Assembly (NCBI GenBank): GCA_016081115.2
Contig: CM071930.1
Location: 33,309,641-33,373,640 of the forward strand
Source of the DNA: Rehmannia glutinosa
Taxonomy: Eukaryota; Streptophyta; Magnoliopsida; Lamiales; Orobanchaceae
DNA: 64,000 nt
Direction of reading: 5' to 3'
Shown here one piece after another: positions 11,008-20,914 of the stretch (its first letter is position 1; each line of letters opens with the position of its first letter). The notes beneath the pieces are model-generated. The model ran no database searches. It saw only the letters and a list, made by a program, of their open reading frames with translations, and had not been told where the DNA came from. The position numbers were made by a program, and so were the translations under genes.

Positions 11008-11462
11008 AGTCACATATAATACAATCAATTCAGATAATACTATGTTCATGCATTACAGTTGCACATGGATTTTTACTTACCTTTCACTCTTAGATGTGCC
11101 ACCGAAAATTTTAGATATTGGACAACATGTACATATGCGTAGTATCAACTTCCATTTTCATAATTAATTTGATTTACTATACCCGATCCTATAAAATGCC
11201 TCAAATCTAATTTTAACTATATATGTACTGCTTCCAGTCCTTTTTCACCTATATCAAATGATTTTCTCCCATTAATTTGATTTTCTCGCTTAAAATTAAA
11301 ACACTTTATCTCAATTTCACTTTCAACATTAGAATAGATGTCAGACTATTTATTATGTGTATTTTGTTTAAAGTCGACTAATACAAGTTTTTATATTAAG
11401 AAATCTGAATCAAACTTGATTAATATCATTCAGATGTTTGAAATGCGAGTTTTGGATTCGAA
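11008..11462 (-). repeat. Gypsy-M1 3' LTR remnant, part 1
   Basis: Nearly identical to about 22003-22432 in the Gypsy-M1 5' LTR. Bounded on the left by the CACTA end and on the right by the non-autonomous CACTA; continues at 12849. Confidence 0.85.
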
Positions 11463-12848
11463 CACTGCAACATAAATGACATTAGGTAACACAATTTTTT
11501 GTAGCACTTTTTACATAAGATACATATGTAACACGTTTTTGTAACACTTTTTAGATATTACAATATATAGTAAACATTTTTGTAGCACTTTATCAATATT
11601 TAACGCTTATATGTAACACTTTTTAAGTATCACTTTTTTGTTATTTCTTTTTTAACGTAAATAGGTATCACTTTATTTAAGAAGCACTCTTGGCAACACT
11701 ATATTTTATTAATTGTAACACTTTTTAGCTATATTTTAGTAACACAAAATTATATAACTATCATTGAATAATGTCAACGATTTATTTAATTAATTGATGT
11801 CAAAAAATAGGTGAAGACAAAAAAAATCACCAAACCTAAAAATTGTAGACATCATGTACTCTCTTTTTTTTACTGAATTTTTGCTTTCTTTTTATAAAGT
11901 ATTTTAGTTTTACTTTTATTTTTATATTTTTTATGGAGGTAATTGATTCCATTGTAATATCGACGGAAAATACGCATGTATATATTTTATTATTATTATT
12001 TATTTATTTTTAATTTTCACTAACGGAGACCAATTTCATCATTAACCTTTTTTTACTTTTTTAAAAAAAAATTACCAATGGAAATTGATGTTGTCTGTAA
12101 TTATTTAGGAATTTTTTCCGTCGGTAAATTATTTTTTCCTTATTTATTTATTATTTAATTTTTTTATTGTTAGAACTTTTGTATCTGTTGGTAAATTAAT
12201 TTTATATGTTTATATATTTTTTTTACCGATTGAATATTGATCAATCGATAAATTCATTTTATATATTTTTGATATTTTTAATTTTTTGTGTTCTTTAATA
12301 TATAACATAATATGATTTTCAAACTAAATACTATATAATATAATCTTTATTATATAAAATATATTATATATACATATAATATATTTTTATACAATTCTAA
12401 TATATATGTGTGCATGTGTATATATAAAACAATGCAAAAGTTGTAATAAGAATCAACTTAGCTTAGTGGCAAATTGTAATTTCCACACATAACAGGTCGT
12501 TGGTTCGAATACACTTAGTGGCAAAAAACTTTAACAAAAAAAGTGTTATATAAGATTCATATGTAACACTGTAGAAGTATTTTTTTTAAAGTGTTACAAA
12601 AAGTGTTACATATATAAGATTCATATGTATAACATATTAGAAATATTGCTTCAAAGTGTTACCAATAGAGAACTTAATGTAACACTTAGAAAAAGTGTTA
12701 CTAAAAGGTAATAAAAGTGATAACTTGGACTATAGGTAGCACGGACAAGTGCAGCACCATAAAAGTGCTACCTATTATCTATAGTAACATTTTATGGGCA
12801 TTAGGTAATATTTTTTAGGTATTACCTAATATCATTTATGTTGTAGTG
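11463..12848. mobile_element. Non-autonomous CACTA element, 1386 bp
   Basis: Ends are CACTGCAACATAAATGA and the complementary TCATTTATGTTGTAGTG. It is flanked by a 3-bp duplication GAA (11460-11462 and 12849-12851), and the uninterrupted site GGATTCGAAAGCAC exists in the 5' LTR near 22424. It has no coding capacity. The subterminal zones contain many GTAACACTTTT / AAAAGTGTTAC repeats in both orientations. An internal GACGGAAA tract and the CACTA-type ends suggest mobilisation by a CACTA transposase. Confidence 0.9.
12459..12510 (+). promoter_or_regulatory. tRNA-like pol III A and B boxes inside the CACTA element
   Basis: TAGCTTAGTGGC (12459-12470) resembles an A box and GGTTCGAAT (12502-12510) a B box, about 31 bp apart, as in tRNA genes and tRNA-derived SINEs. 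No complete tRNA cloverleaf can be drawn. It may be a captured SINE head. Confidence 0.45.
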
Positions 12849-13036
12849 GAAAGCACTGACCTTTCCTTTTTCTTCTTTTGTTCGGCCGGATGTTTACTTC
12901 ATATGTTCCCTTATTTTCCTTTGCACGTTTGAGTGTGTTTCTTTCGTTTTTTTTTTTGTTCGCAAAGTGCTTTGTGTGTTTCACTTTATTCTTTTGATTT
13001 CCTTAACCGTCTGTGTTGTGTGTGTAAAAGTGTCTA
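12849..13036 (-). repeat. Gypsy-M1 3' LTR remnant, part 2
   Basis: Matches about 22430-22620 of the 5' LTR, then stops abruptly at about 13036, where protease coding sequence begins. The rest of the LTR, and RT to integrase, were deleted at this point. Confidence 0.8.
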
Positions 13037-14524
13037 GGTATCCTTCACAGCCAGGGTCCTTCACAACCAGCGTCCACCAAACGTTGCGCCTTTAGTGCTG
13101 ATATCATTGGAAATCTAAAATGAGTTGTGATTCCAATAAAGGTAAATTGATCTTCTCCTGGTGGTTGAAATGTCACTGTCTTTTTCTGACAATCAATTGT
13201 AGCACCATACTTTAACAACCAATTCATACCCAAAATGATATCATAGTCGTTCATGGCTAACACAATTAGATCAGCATAAAGTTCTCTATTTTCGATTGGA
13301 ATAGAACAAACTTTCAAAATTTGATTAGTCTGTTTGGGATCTCCTGAGGGAATTGTTACATTGTAACCCACTTTAGCTACATCAGTTGTCCTACCCAGTC
13401 TCCTGACATACTCGCTGGATGCAAATGAATGTGTCTCTCCCGAATCAAATAATACGAATGTTGGGGTGTCAAAGATAAGAAGTTTACATGTCACCACTGA
13501 TGGGTTCGCCTATGTATCTGCTCTGGTGATAGTAAATGCCCTAGTTGGCACTTTCTTTTATCCAGTTGCATTCAGATTATTTGGGCACACGTTAGCAAGA
13601 TGTCCAGTCATTCCACACGTAAAACATCTTCTAGTATCTACCGGATAATTTCCAGTATGTTGAGTCTTGCACCTATGACAAAAAGGTAGTAATATATGTG
13701 CCTTACCATTATCCGCTTTTTGGCGCTTAATTTGTTCCCACTGTGGTTGAAAGTTAGGTTTCTGTTGTTTTTGAAATTGAAAAACTCTTTTCTTTTGATT
13801 TCCACCCCATCTCTGTCCGTGTCCCTATTTGAATTAACGTCTAGGATCATGGGCATGAAAAATCCTTAATTCGGCTTGTTCTTCCACCAGTGCTCTCTCA
13901 GCAACCTGTGAATATGTTACTCCTTGAATTCCTGACACGCTGACATCTCTATATAATTCCGGCCTCAGGCCTTCAAGGAATCTCTCTACTTTTAGTGCAT
14001 CAGTGTTGGCCATATGAGTGGCAAACCTGGATAATTCATCAAATTTGCGAATGTAATCCCCGACAGTCATTGTCCCTTGGCGTAAATGTATAAACTCATT
14101 CATCTTCATTACACAAATAGGAGTCGTGAAGTATTTATTTCTGAATAGCTTTTTAAATCTTTCCCAGGTCATGGTCGTCGTATCTTCTATGATTCTCATC
14201 GTATCCCACCAATGTCCCCCACTTCTGCGAAGCATAACCGAAGCACACATTACTTTTTCTTCTTCTGGAACCCTACTATATTGAAACATGTTATCTAAAG
14301 TCCTCAACCAATTTTATGCAGCTGTAGGATCCATCGCATCTTCCAAGGTTGGTGGATTTAGCTTTCGGAATCTTTCCCATACTATCTCGACTTGATCCGC
14401 CCTTTGATGTGGTTGATTCAATTCTAATCTTTGTTCTCCAGCTATATCTCTCTAATGGATGAGTTGTTGAATTTGTTTGTATTGTTGTTGAATGAGCTCC
14501 GTAAGTCGATTTATACGACATCAT
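13037..14524 (-). pseudogene. Gypsy-M1 gag-protease, main part
   Basis: Reading leftward from 14524: a gag domain with WERFRKLFRNKYF and LRQGTMTVGDYIRKFDELSRF (about 14200-14030), a basic linker, a CCHC zinc knuckle CFTCGMTGHLANVC (about 13630-13585), and a retropepsin with LFDSGETHSFAS (about 13460-13425) and YDIILGMNWLLKYGATIDC (about 13235-13180). The protease reading breaks off at about 13037. Several stops occur (for example before NWLRTLDNM near 14310 and near 14455). The start of gag lies at 20744, separated by LINE-1. The arrangement is that of a Ty3/gypsy polyprotein of the Tekay/Del or related type; the missing RT-integrase makes the clade uncertain. Confidence 0.85.
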
Positions 14525-14556
14525 AATTTTCTGGCGGTTTTCTCCGCAACGTCATC

Positions 14557-14912
14557 ATGACGCTGCCATCTCCTCTGGATCCACGTCTTGATCATTCTTC
14601 TCCACACTTTATGAAGGGTATACGATCTCCCTCTCATACGATTTCAAACACATCTCATCCTTTGATTCAATTTTATGGTGATATTCCGGTTGGATTTATG
14701 CAACAACAAGTTGACGCCATTCCTGGTGCATCGGAGCAACAACAATCTCATTCACGCACACATCTTCTTTCTGGTTGCCCGTTGTCGTATAATTTTGGCC
14801 CTCATGGACGTTCTTCTTCAAGATTTATGGAGAGATCAGGTTCTATGCAAGTACATGGGGATAATACCCATGTGCGGCCACAACACTTGAAAGTGGTCCC
14901 AAAGGTGGTTAC
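14557..14912 (+). pseudogene. LINE-1 ORF1, N-terminal part
   Basis: Low-complexity Pro/Ser/His-rich protein (start MTLPSPLDPRLDHSSPHF), open up to the LTR-element insertion at 14912/14913. There is no domain in this part. The assignment to ORF1 follows from its position inside the TSD-bounded LINE and from the DUF4283-like continuation after 19057. Confidence 0.6.
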
Positions 14913-15842
14913 TGATGTGAACCGCAGCAACAACTGTGCATACGACCCAACAACAATATGTTGTTAACCCAATATCTTCACTAGTTTGGTTAATTTGGTG
15001 GAAAACTCGACCCATTGCTTAGAAAAGCATGAACCTCGGTATGCGTAGACGCCACAAACAAATGCAGAAGTTTGTTTGATAAGTCAGAATTCGCAACAAG
15101 ATGAACAATATTGAAGATCTTGTAAACACCCAAAGGGTTGAAGAGAAAATCTCTAATCAATATTCAATAATCAAGTTCTTCTGAAAAATAAAACAAGTGT
15201 TTGCCTTATATAGGTGACTCAAAACAAACCCTAAACCAAAACAAACCCTAAACCAAAACAAACCCTAAACCAACTAGGAATCAACTTAAAAACCAAAAAG
15301 GAAATGAAAAAATAAACAGACTCAAAAAACGCGGCAAAAAGTACGGTCGTGCTTGTGAACACGGCCGGACCATTTCGTCACATTGTCAGAGAACACGGCC
15401 GTGCAAATAAGCACGGCCATGCCGTGTTCTTCACGTAATTAGGCTTTGACGTCTTCATGAAAGTTGTAGCCCTTTCTCTTAGCTTTCCATAGAATCTTGA
15501 ATCAGCTCAATATCAATTTTGTAGAGAATGTTATGGCCAAAATACTAAACCCTGCCAGTGCTGAAAACGGTTGACGCGCTTGGACGTTTTTGAACGCAAC
15601 CTCCTGTCCTTCGATCGTCAATGCTTCCTTTCGACCCATGATTAACTAATATGATTCTAGATTCAATATACTTCGCCTCTAACATCAACTTGGCCACTCA
15701 AATGACTCAAAACAATGAAAATTAACACCTAATCTATGATAAACAAATACAAGAACTCAAGAACTCAATTACATAGTCTTCAAGAACTCGAGATAGCTTG
15801 TATTTGGTGTTGCCCGGATCCTTCGTGACTGGATTCTCATCA
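14913..15842 (-). repeat. 3' LTR of the non-autonomous gypsy element
   Basis: 930 bp, TGATGTGAACC...TTCTCATCA. Contains GC-rich palindromic stretches (GAACACGGCCGTGC and GCACGGCCATGCCGTG, about 15390-15425), a minus-strand TATA box and three teloboxes. Confidence 0.9.
15207..15272 (-). promoter_or_regulatory. LTR promoter: TATA box with upstream teloboxes
   Basis: On the minus strand, CTATATAAGG (TATA, about 15204-15213) is preceded by three copies of a 17-bp unit containing TTTAGGGTTT (15224-15272). Teloboxes (AAACCCTAA) are known plant promoter elements. The other LTR has the same TATA at about 18437-18443 and two units (18457-18485), one mutated. Confidence 0.65.
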
Positions 15843-15858
15843 TTCCCCTCCTCTTGAA
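15843..15858 (-). promoter_or_regulatory. Polypurine tract of the non-autonomous gypsy element
   Basis: Minus strand TTCAAGAGGAGGGGAA immediately before the 3' LTR start TGATGAG. Confidence 0.85.
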
Positions 15859-16259
15859 AGGGATTCGTCCACGAATCTAAACGTTGGACCCCAAAGATTG
15901 AACAATTATATCAATCCACCCGGATCAAATGTGAAAGTACGGCACACACACTCATCCGATTGCCCAAATCCCTGCACATGAGAAACAATAGAACTAGGCA
16001 AAATATTATCAAATATGTTAGCATTCAAACACTCTCGCCTAATGTCTCTCATTTTAATCATAAGCACAATTTTTCCCTCTTGTTTTACCTCATTGGCCTT
16101 TCCCCCATATTTTTGGCCCACTCAAATTTTGTGCTCTCCTTTTTCTTGGTCATCTCTCGAATCTCACAACTACCCTTGGCCAAACTCTCAAGCTCTCTAT
16201 TTTTATTTTCACTCAAGCTCTCATTTTTCTCGGCTTCTATTTATGTGTTTTGCTCACTT
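15859..16259 (-). other. Decayed 3' coding remnant before the PPT
   Basis: On the minus strand, a Lys/Glu-rich stretch with stops, ending in a segment reading DSWTNPFQEEG next to the PPT. Such a C-terminal tail normally follows integrase in plant gypsy polyproteins, so the RT-integrase deletion kept the extreme end of pol. Confidence 0.5.
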
Positions 16260-17914
16260 GCCGGATACTCTTTTTCTTTTGACTCACAAACTCTCATCCT
16301 CACATGATCATCATAAATTTCTGCAGGTGTAAGAGATGAAAGTATGAACTTTCTCCGCTCATGCTCAAATGTATAGCAATTAGTATATCCATCATGCACA
16401 ACTCGCCTATCAAACTGCCATGGTCAACCTAAAAAAATATGACAAGCTCGCATTGGCACCACATCACATAATATATCATCCTCATAACCCCCAATCTGAA
16501 AAGACACTAACACTCTTTTATTAACTCGTACCTCGCCATAATCATTGAACCATTGTAGAGTATGCGGCTCTGGATGTTCAAGTGTAGGAATCTCCAACTT
16601 CTCCACCAATTTCGCACTAGCCACGTTTGTACAACTACCTCCATCAATGATCATACTACACACCTTATCCTTAACTAAACATCTAGTGTGAAAAATATTT
16701 TCTCGCTGCTCATGATCAACTAACTTTGGCTCAATATTCAAAATTCTATGTGACACTAGTGATAAAACATTGCCTTTCACTGGCTTAACTACCTCCGGAA
16801 CCTCCTCCAACTCCAGTATATCACTATAATCCTGCTCGTCCCCACTTTCGGACTCTACATCACCATTAGCCCGAATCACCATCTCCTTTCTATTTGGACA
16901 TTCACTAGCTTTATGACCCCTCCCATGACATTTAAAACACTCAATGTCTCTAGTGCGTGAAGTAGAAGGATCAAATTTACCTGATGGCTTTGCCTTGTCC
17001 GAGTCTATCTTGTTCTCCACAACTTTGGGTTGTTGTGAAAAACACACATCATCCATCGTAGGAGTATTCGAACCACAAGTACTGGTGCTAGTGTTGGGAT
17101 TTTGCCATGTAAAACCCCTCCTCTTGAGCCGTTGCTCAATTTTGACCGCCATGTGCACCATCTCCTCAAGATCGACACAATGATGTAAGTCAACGGCATC
17201 TGCTATAGGAGTATTCAATCCCGCAATAAACCTCGCCATCGTAACCTCCTGATCCTCTTCTATATTAGCCCTCTCCATCAACATCTCCATCTCTTTATGA
17301 TAATCCTCTACGTTTTTCGACCCCTGTGTCAATCTCTGCAACCTTTGATAGACGCCTCGGTAATAATGATTTGGAACAAAATGACGTCGCATCAAACTCC
17401 TCATCTCCTCCCATGTGGAAATGGTCCGCTCGCCGCTTCTCCTCCTTGAGACCATTAATTGATCCCACCACACACTTGCGTAATCCGAAAATTCAGTTGA
17501 CGCTAGTTTCACCTTTTTCAACTCGGAATAGTTTTGGCAATCAAACACATTCTCGATTTTCCTCTCCCAATCTAAATAGGCATTCGGATCACTTTTTCCT
17601 TGGAACGAGGGCATTTGCATTTTGATGTTACTCAAATTGCCATCCTCACGTCCTCGATCACCCCTATTTCCGCGCTGACCTCTACCCGGATTATAATTTT
17701 GCTCCTTGTCAGAATCAAAATCATCAATCTCATCTGCCCACTCCTCTAACTCGAACCTCCTAGGCCTCAGTACCCTAGTAGCAGGCTCCTCGATTCGCGG
17801 CACCTCTCTGGGATCCCCGTATGACTCCAACATTAATTTCTTTAACATGTTTGCAATTGCCTCCATATCTAACTTGTTGCCCAAATCTGCTGGTTGTGGT
17901 TTTTCTTCAGTCAT
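16260..17914 (-). pseudogene. gag-protease polyprotein of the non-autonomous gypsy element
   Basis: Start at 17914 (MTEEKPQPADLGNKLDMEAI). Open for 496 codons to a TGA at 16424-16426. Residues about 115-260 form the gag capsid domain (PNAYLDWERKIENVFDC, WWDQLMVSRRRSGE, RLQRLTQGSKNVEDYHKEME). A CCHC knuckle CFKCHGRGHKASEC lies near residue 325, and a retropepsin-like site SMIIDGGSCTNVAS near residue 420 (D-G-G instead of D-S/T-G, a variant common in this plant gypsy group). The stop interrupts ILLGRPW-type wording: after it the same frame continues with PWQFDRRVVHDGYTN down to about 16260, so the TGA is probably a CGA-to-TGA change. It is the longest gag frame in the window. Confidence 0.88.
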
Positions 17915-18126
17915 GATTATATCGCTCCCTCACGTGTATACGCTCGTGTATCACTCAACTCACAATCTCCCAGCAAATCACGAAATCAACTCCCTCGTTT
18001 CTTTTTTGGAATTTCGAATTTTTTTTCTCTTTTTTTTTTTTGGTACCCTTGAAGAACTAGGGTTCATAAGAAAATCTGGAAAATAACAAGGATAAAAAAA
18101 ACAAGGAAGATTTAACCTTGCTAGAT

Positions 18127-18142
18127 GGCTCTGATTACCAAC
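18127..18142 (-). promoter_or_regulatory. Primer-binding site of the non-autonomous gypsy element
   Basis: Minus strand GTTGGTAATCAGAGCC adjacent to the 5' LTR end. It matches the tRNA-iMet type TGGTATCAGAGCC with one inserted A. Confidence 0.8.
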
Positions 18143-19056
18143 TGATGTGAACCGTAGCAACAACTGTGCCTACGACCCAACAACAATATGTTGTTAACCC
18201 AAGATCTTCACTAGTTTGGTTAATTTGGTGGAAACCTCGACCCGTTGCTTAGAAAAGCAAGAACCTCGGTATGCGTAACCGCCACAAACAAATGCGGAAG
18301 TTTGTTTGATAAGTCAGAATTCGCAACAAGATGAACAATCTTGAAGCTCTTGTAAACACCCAAAGGGTTGAAGAGAAAATCTCTAATTAATATTCAATAA
18401 TCAAGTTCTTCTGGAAAATAAAACAAGTGTTTGCCTTATATAGGCGACTCAAAACAAACCTTAAACCAAAACAAACCCTAAACCAACTAGGAATCAACTC
18501 AAAAACCAAAAAGGAAATGAAAAACTGAACAGACTCAAAAAACGCGGCAAAAAGCACTGCCGTGCTTCTGAACACGGCCGGACCATTTCGTCACGTCGTC
18601 AGCGAACACGGCCGTGCAAATAAGCACGACCATGCCGTGTTCTTCACGTAATTAGGCTCTGACGTCTTCATGAAAGTTGTAGCGCTTTCTCTTAGCTTTC
18701 CATAGCATCTTGAATCAGCTCAATATCAATTTAGTAGAGAATGTTATGGCCAAAATACTAAACCCTGCCAGTGCTGAAAACGGTTGACGCGCTTGGACGT
18801 TTTTGAACGCAACCTCTTGTCCTTCGATCGTCAATGCTTCCTTTTGACCCATGATTAACTAACATGAGTCTAGATTAAATATACTTGGTCTCTAACATCA
18901 ACTTGGCCACTCAAATGACTCAAAACAATGGAAATTAACACCTAATCTATGATAAACAAATACAAGAACTCAAGAACTCAATTACATAGTCTTCAAGAAC
19001 TCGAGATAGCTTGCATTTGGTGTTGCCCGGATCCTTCGTGACTGGATTCTCATCCA
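18143..19056 (-). repeat. 5' LTR of the non-autonomous gypsy element
   Basis: About 914 bp, a near copy of 14913-15842. The outer end reads CATCCA where the partner reads CATCA. It carries the same GC palindromes, TATA box and teloboxes (one copy fewer). Confidence 0.9.
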
Positions 19057-20386
19057 TTACCCCATGTGTGGTCCCTAATTTTTTATGCTCCCTCCAAAGG
19101 TGATCCCAGATCTGCCACCATTGGCGATCAAGGGGTGGTCCCCTCTTCTAGTTGCAACACTCTAAATTTGGCTAAGGATTCTTCAATCCATTTGGGAAGA
19201 CCTTCAACTTCACAAATTTCTTATGGTAACTTTATCCCTAATGAATTCCCATCTTTTGCTAAGGTGGTTTTTGGTCAGTCTACTGTTATTAATGATAATT
19301 TGAAATTGTATTCTACTACTGTCATGGATTCTTCGAATGCCCCTGAACCCATTAAAAAGGGGGATTATTATTCTGTGACCATCGATGAAAATGTTTATCA
19401 ACAGTGGATTAGGCAATTTTCTTTCTCTTTAATTGGCCGTGTGCTCCTTAATAAAGGAAGTAAACCTTGGCCTTTATTACCTCTTCAGAAGCGACTTTTG
19501 GAATTATGGAATATTCATACTGATTGGAAATTGATTCCCCTGGGAAAGGGTTTCTTTTGTGTCAAGTTTTCAAATGCTCAGGATCGTGCCCGGGCTCAAA
19601 CTCGTGCTTCCTGAGCTCTTAATCCTCGTTCGATTCGTCTGTCTCCTTGGGTACCAGACTTTAACCCTTATAAAGTTAATACTTCCACGGCCAGTGTCTG
19701 GGTTCGTAATTTTGAACTCGGTCTTGAGTATTGGGAGTTTAGCTTTATTATGGGAATCGCTAAAGCAATTGGTTCCCCGGTGCAAATTGACGAACGTTCA
19801 TTGAATGGATCTCTGGGATATTTTGTTCGGGTTTTGGTTGATATTGATATGTCCAAATCTCTTTAGGATTATGTCATGGTTCTTCTCCTATCATCACTTT
19901 GGAGAATTCTTTTGCTTCTTTAGAGGATGCGAATGATTTAGTAGACGACAGTGAGGTTCTAAACAAAGTTATGGCTTCTAATTCTGTGGAAAACTCTTCG
20001 GGTGCGACGCAAGGGCATGCCAGTCAATCTTTGGCTTCGCCTTCTCCATTGGCAACTTTGGCTACTTTGGATACACACTCAGAATTGAATCACACCGCAT
20101 TGAATATACCTACTTTGTCTGATATCAAGCGGCATCCGAGGACAGTCCCGTACAAGTTGGCCAAGCCCATTCGTCACCTTTGTTAGACTATTCGGGATAA
20201 ATCATTAGATGATGCTAAGCAGCAACTTTTTCGTGATGTTAATCAAGGCCAGAAGCCTCCAATTCATAGCTTCACTATTTTGGATGATGCTCAATCAGAT
20301 AATTTGAAGTTCCCAAAAGTGGATACTACTAAGAGGTAGGAGGATTATGCTGACGAAGTAGATTCTCCCAATAATGAGGATTATGG
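19057..20386 (+). pseudogene. LINE-1 ORF1, main part (DUF4283-like)
   Basis: Resumes after the LTR element. Contains the plant LINE ORF1 core: KKGDYYSVTIDENVYQQW, FSFSLIGRVLLNKG, LPLQKRLLELWNIHTDWKLI, and after a stop at about 19612 IRLSPWVPDFNPYKV and IDERSLNGSLGYFVRVLVDI. The CCHC knuckle present in LINE-2 and LINE-4 ORF1 is missing here, with a gap near 19875. The C-terminal DYADEVDSPNNED precedes a stop near 20386. ORF1 proteins bind LINE RNA. At least four stops make it non-functional. Confidence 0.8.
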
Positions 20387-20647
20387 ATGACTATGGGTCA
20401 TCCCCTGGATTTCGGTTTGATCTTTTGATTAGTGATACTTTTATGCATTTTTGTGGATGTTTTTTATGCATTTTTATGTGGACGTTTTGGCTTTTTCAAG
20501 GGTACTCTTTTTCTGCCAAGGGTTTTCTCCATAAGGGTGGGCTTTACCTTAGTAGGTTTTAACGGCCCTTATTTAAGCTACCTGATCGGCTTGTGATCAA
20601 GATTTTTTTCCTTTCTTTTATATATTTTTCCACTTATTCAAAAAAAA
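20387..20647 (+). other. LINE-1 3' UTR and A-tail
   Basis: T-rich non-coding stretch with ACTCTTTTTCTGCCAAGG, CCATAAGGGTGGGCTTTACC and TAACGGCCCTTATTTAAG, typical of plant L1 3' ends, finishing in AAAAAAA (20641-20647) at the target duplication. Confidence 0.75.
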
Positions 20648-20744
20648 GTCAATTTATGACATTATCTCGATCACCAGTTTGTATAGGTGTCTCCCCTCCT
20701 CGGTTTCTATCCCCACCACTACTCTCACCTCTAGTTCTCACCAT
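20648..20744 (-). pseudogene. Gypsy-M1 gag, N-terminal part
   Basis: ATG on the minus strand at 20744 gives MVRTRGESSGGDRNRGGE, a Gly/Arg-rich gag start. The frame runs to the LINE-1 insertion site and resumes at 14524. Confidence 0.7.
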
Positions 20745-20894
20745 GACTGAAACACTGTCTTATGATAACCTAATAACACATGGCCAATATGATTTCATGA
20801 AACATATGCATCAGACAATAAAGTAAAACTTACTGGCATGGTTGTGCTCTACGAGTTTTGAGTTCATGTACATAGATTGTCTACAGAACCTGTA

Positions 20895-20910
20895 GCCGAG
20901 CTCTGATACT
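20895..20910 (-). promoter_or_regulatory. Primer-binding site of Gypsy-M1
   Basis: Minus strand AGTATCAGAGCTCGGC, four bases from the LTR end GGGCGTGACA. Matches the tRNA-Met type TGGTATCAGAGC except the first base. Confidence 0.75.
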
Positions 20911-20914
20911 ACTC

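Larger units (their letters stand above)
14913..19056 (-). mobile_element. Non-autonomous Ty3/gypsy element with gag-protease only
   Basis: Two LTRs (14913-15842 and 18143-19056) with TGATG...CATCA ends flank about 2.3 kb. On the minus strand the order is 5' LTR, primer site, gag-protease, PPT, 3' LTR. RT, RNase H and integrase are absent. TTAC duplications flank it (14909-14912 and 19057-19060), and the LINE ORF1 it interrupts continues on the far side. The LTRs look very similar, apart from one extra telobox repeat in the left copy and scattered substitutions. Confidence 0.9.
14525..20647 (+). mobile_element. LINE-1: internally deleted L1-type LINE, split by an LTR element
   Basis: Own sequence is 14525-14912 plus 19057-20647 (about 2 kb): 5' part, ORF1, then directly a LINE 3' UTR with the wording TTTTCTCCATAAGGGTGGGC and GGCTTGTGATCAAG and a short A-tail at 20641-20647. 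ORF2 (endonuclease/RT) is absent. Degenerate target-site duplications flank it: GTCGATTTATACGACATCAT (14505-14524) and GTCAATTTATGACATTAT (20648-20665). The target was the gag gene of Gypsy-M1, whose two parts rejoin across this interval. Confidence 0.85.

Noticed and set aside
12459..12510. tRNA gene
   Set aside because: A and B boxes are recognisable but no acceptor stem, anticodon arm or terminator can be placed.
15224..15272. Interstitial telomere (CCCTAAA-like repeats)
   Set aside because: CCCTAAA units are separated by 10-bp spacers and occur in both LTRs just upstream of the TATA box; telobox-type promoter repeats fit better.
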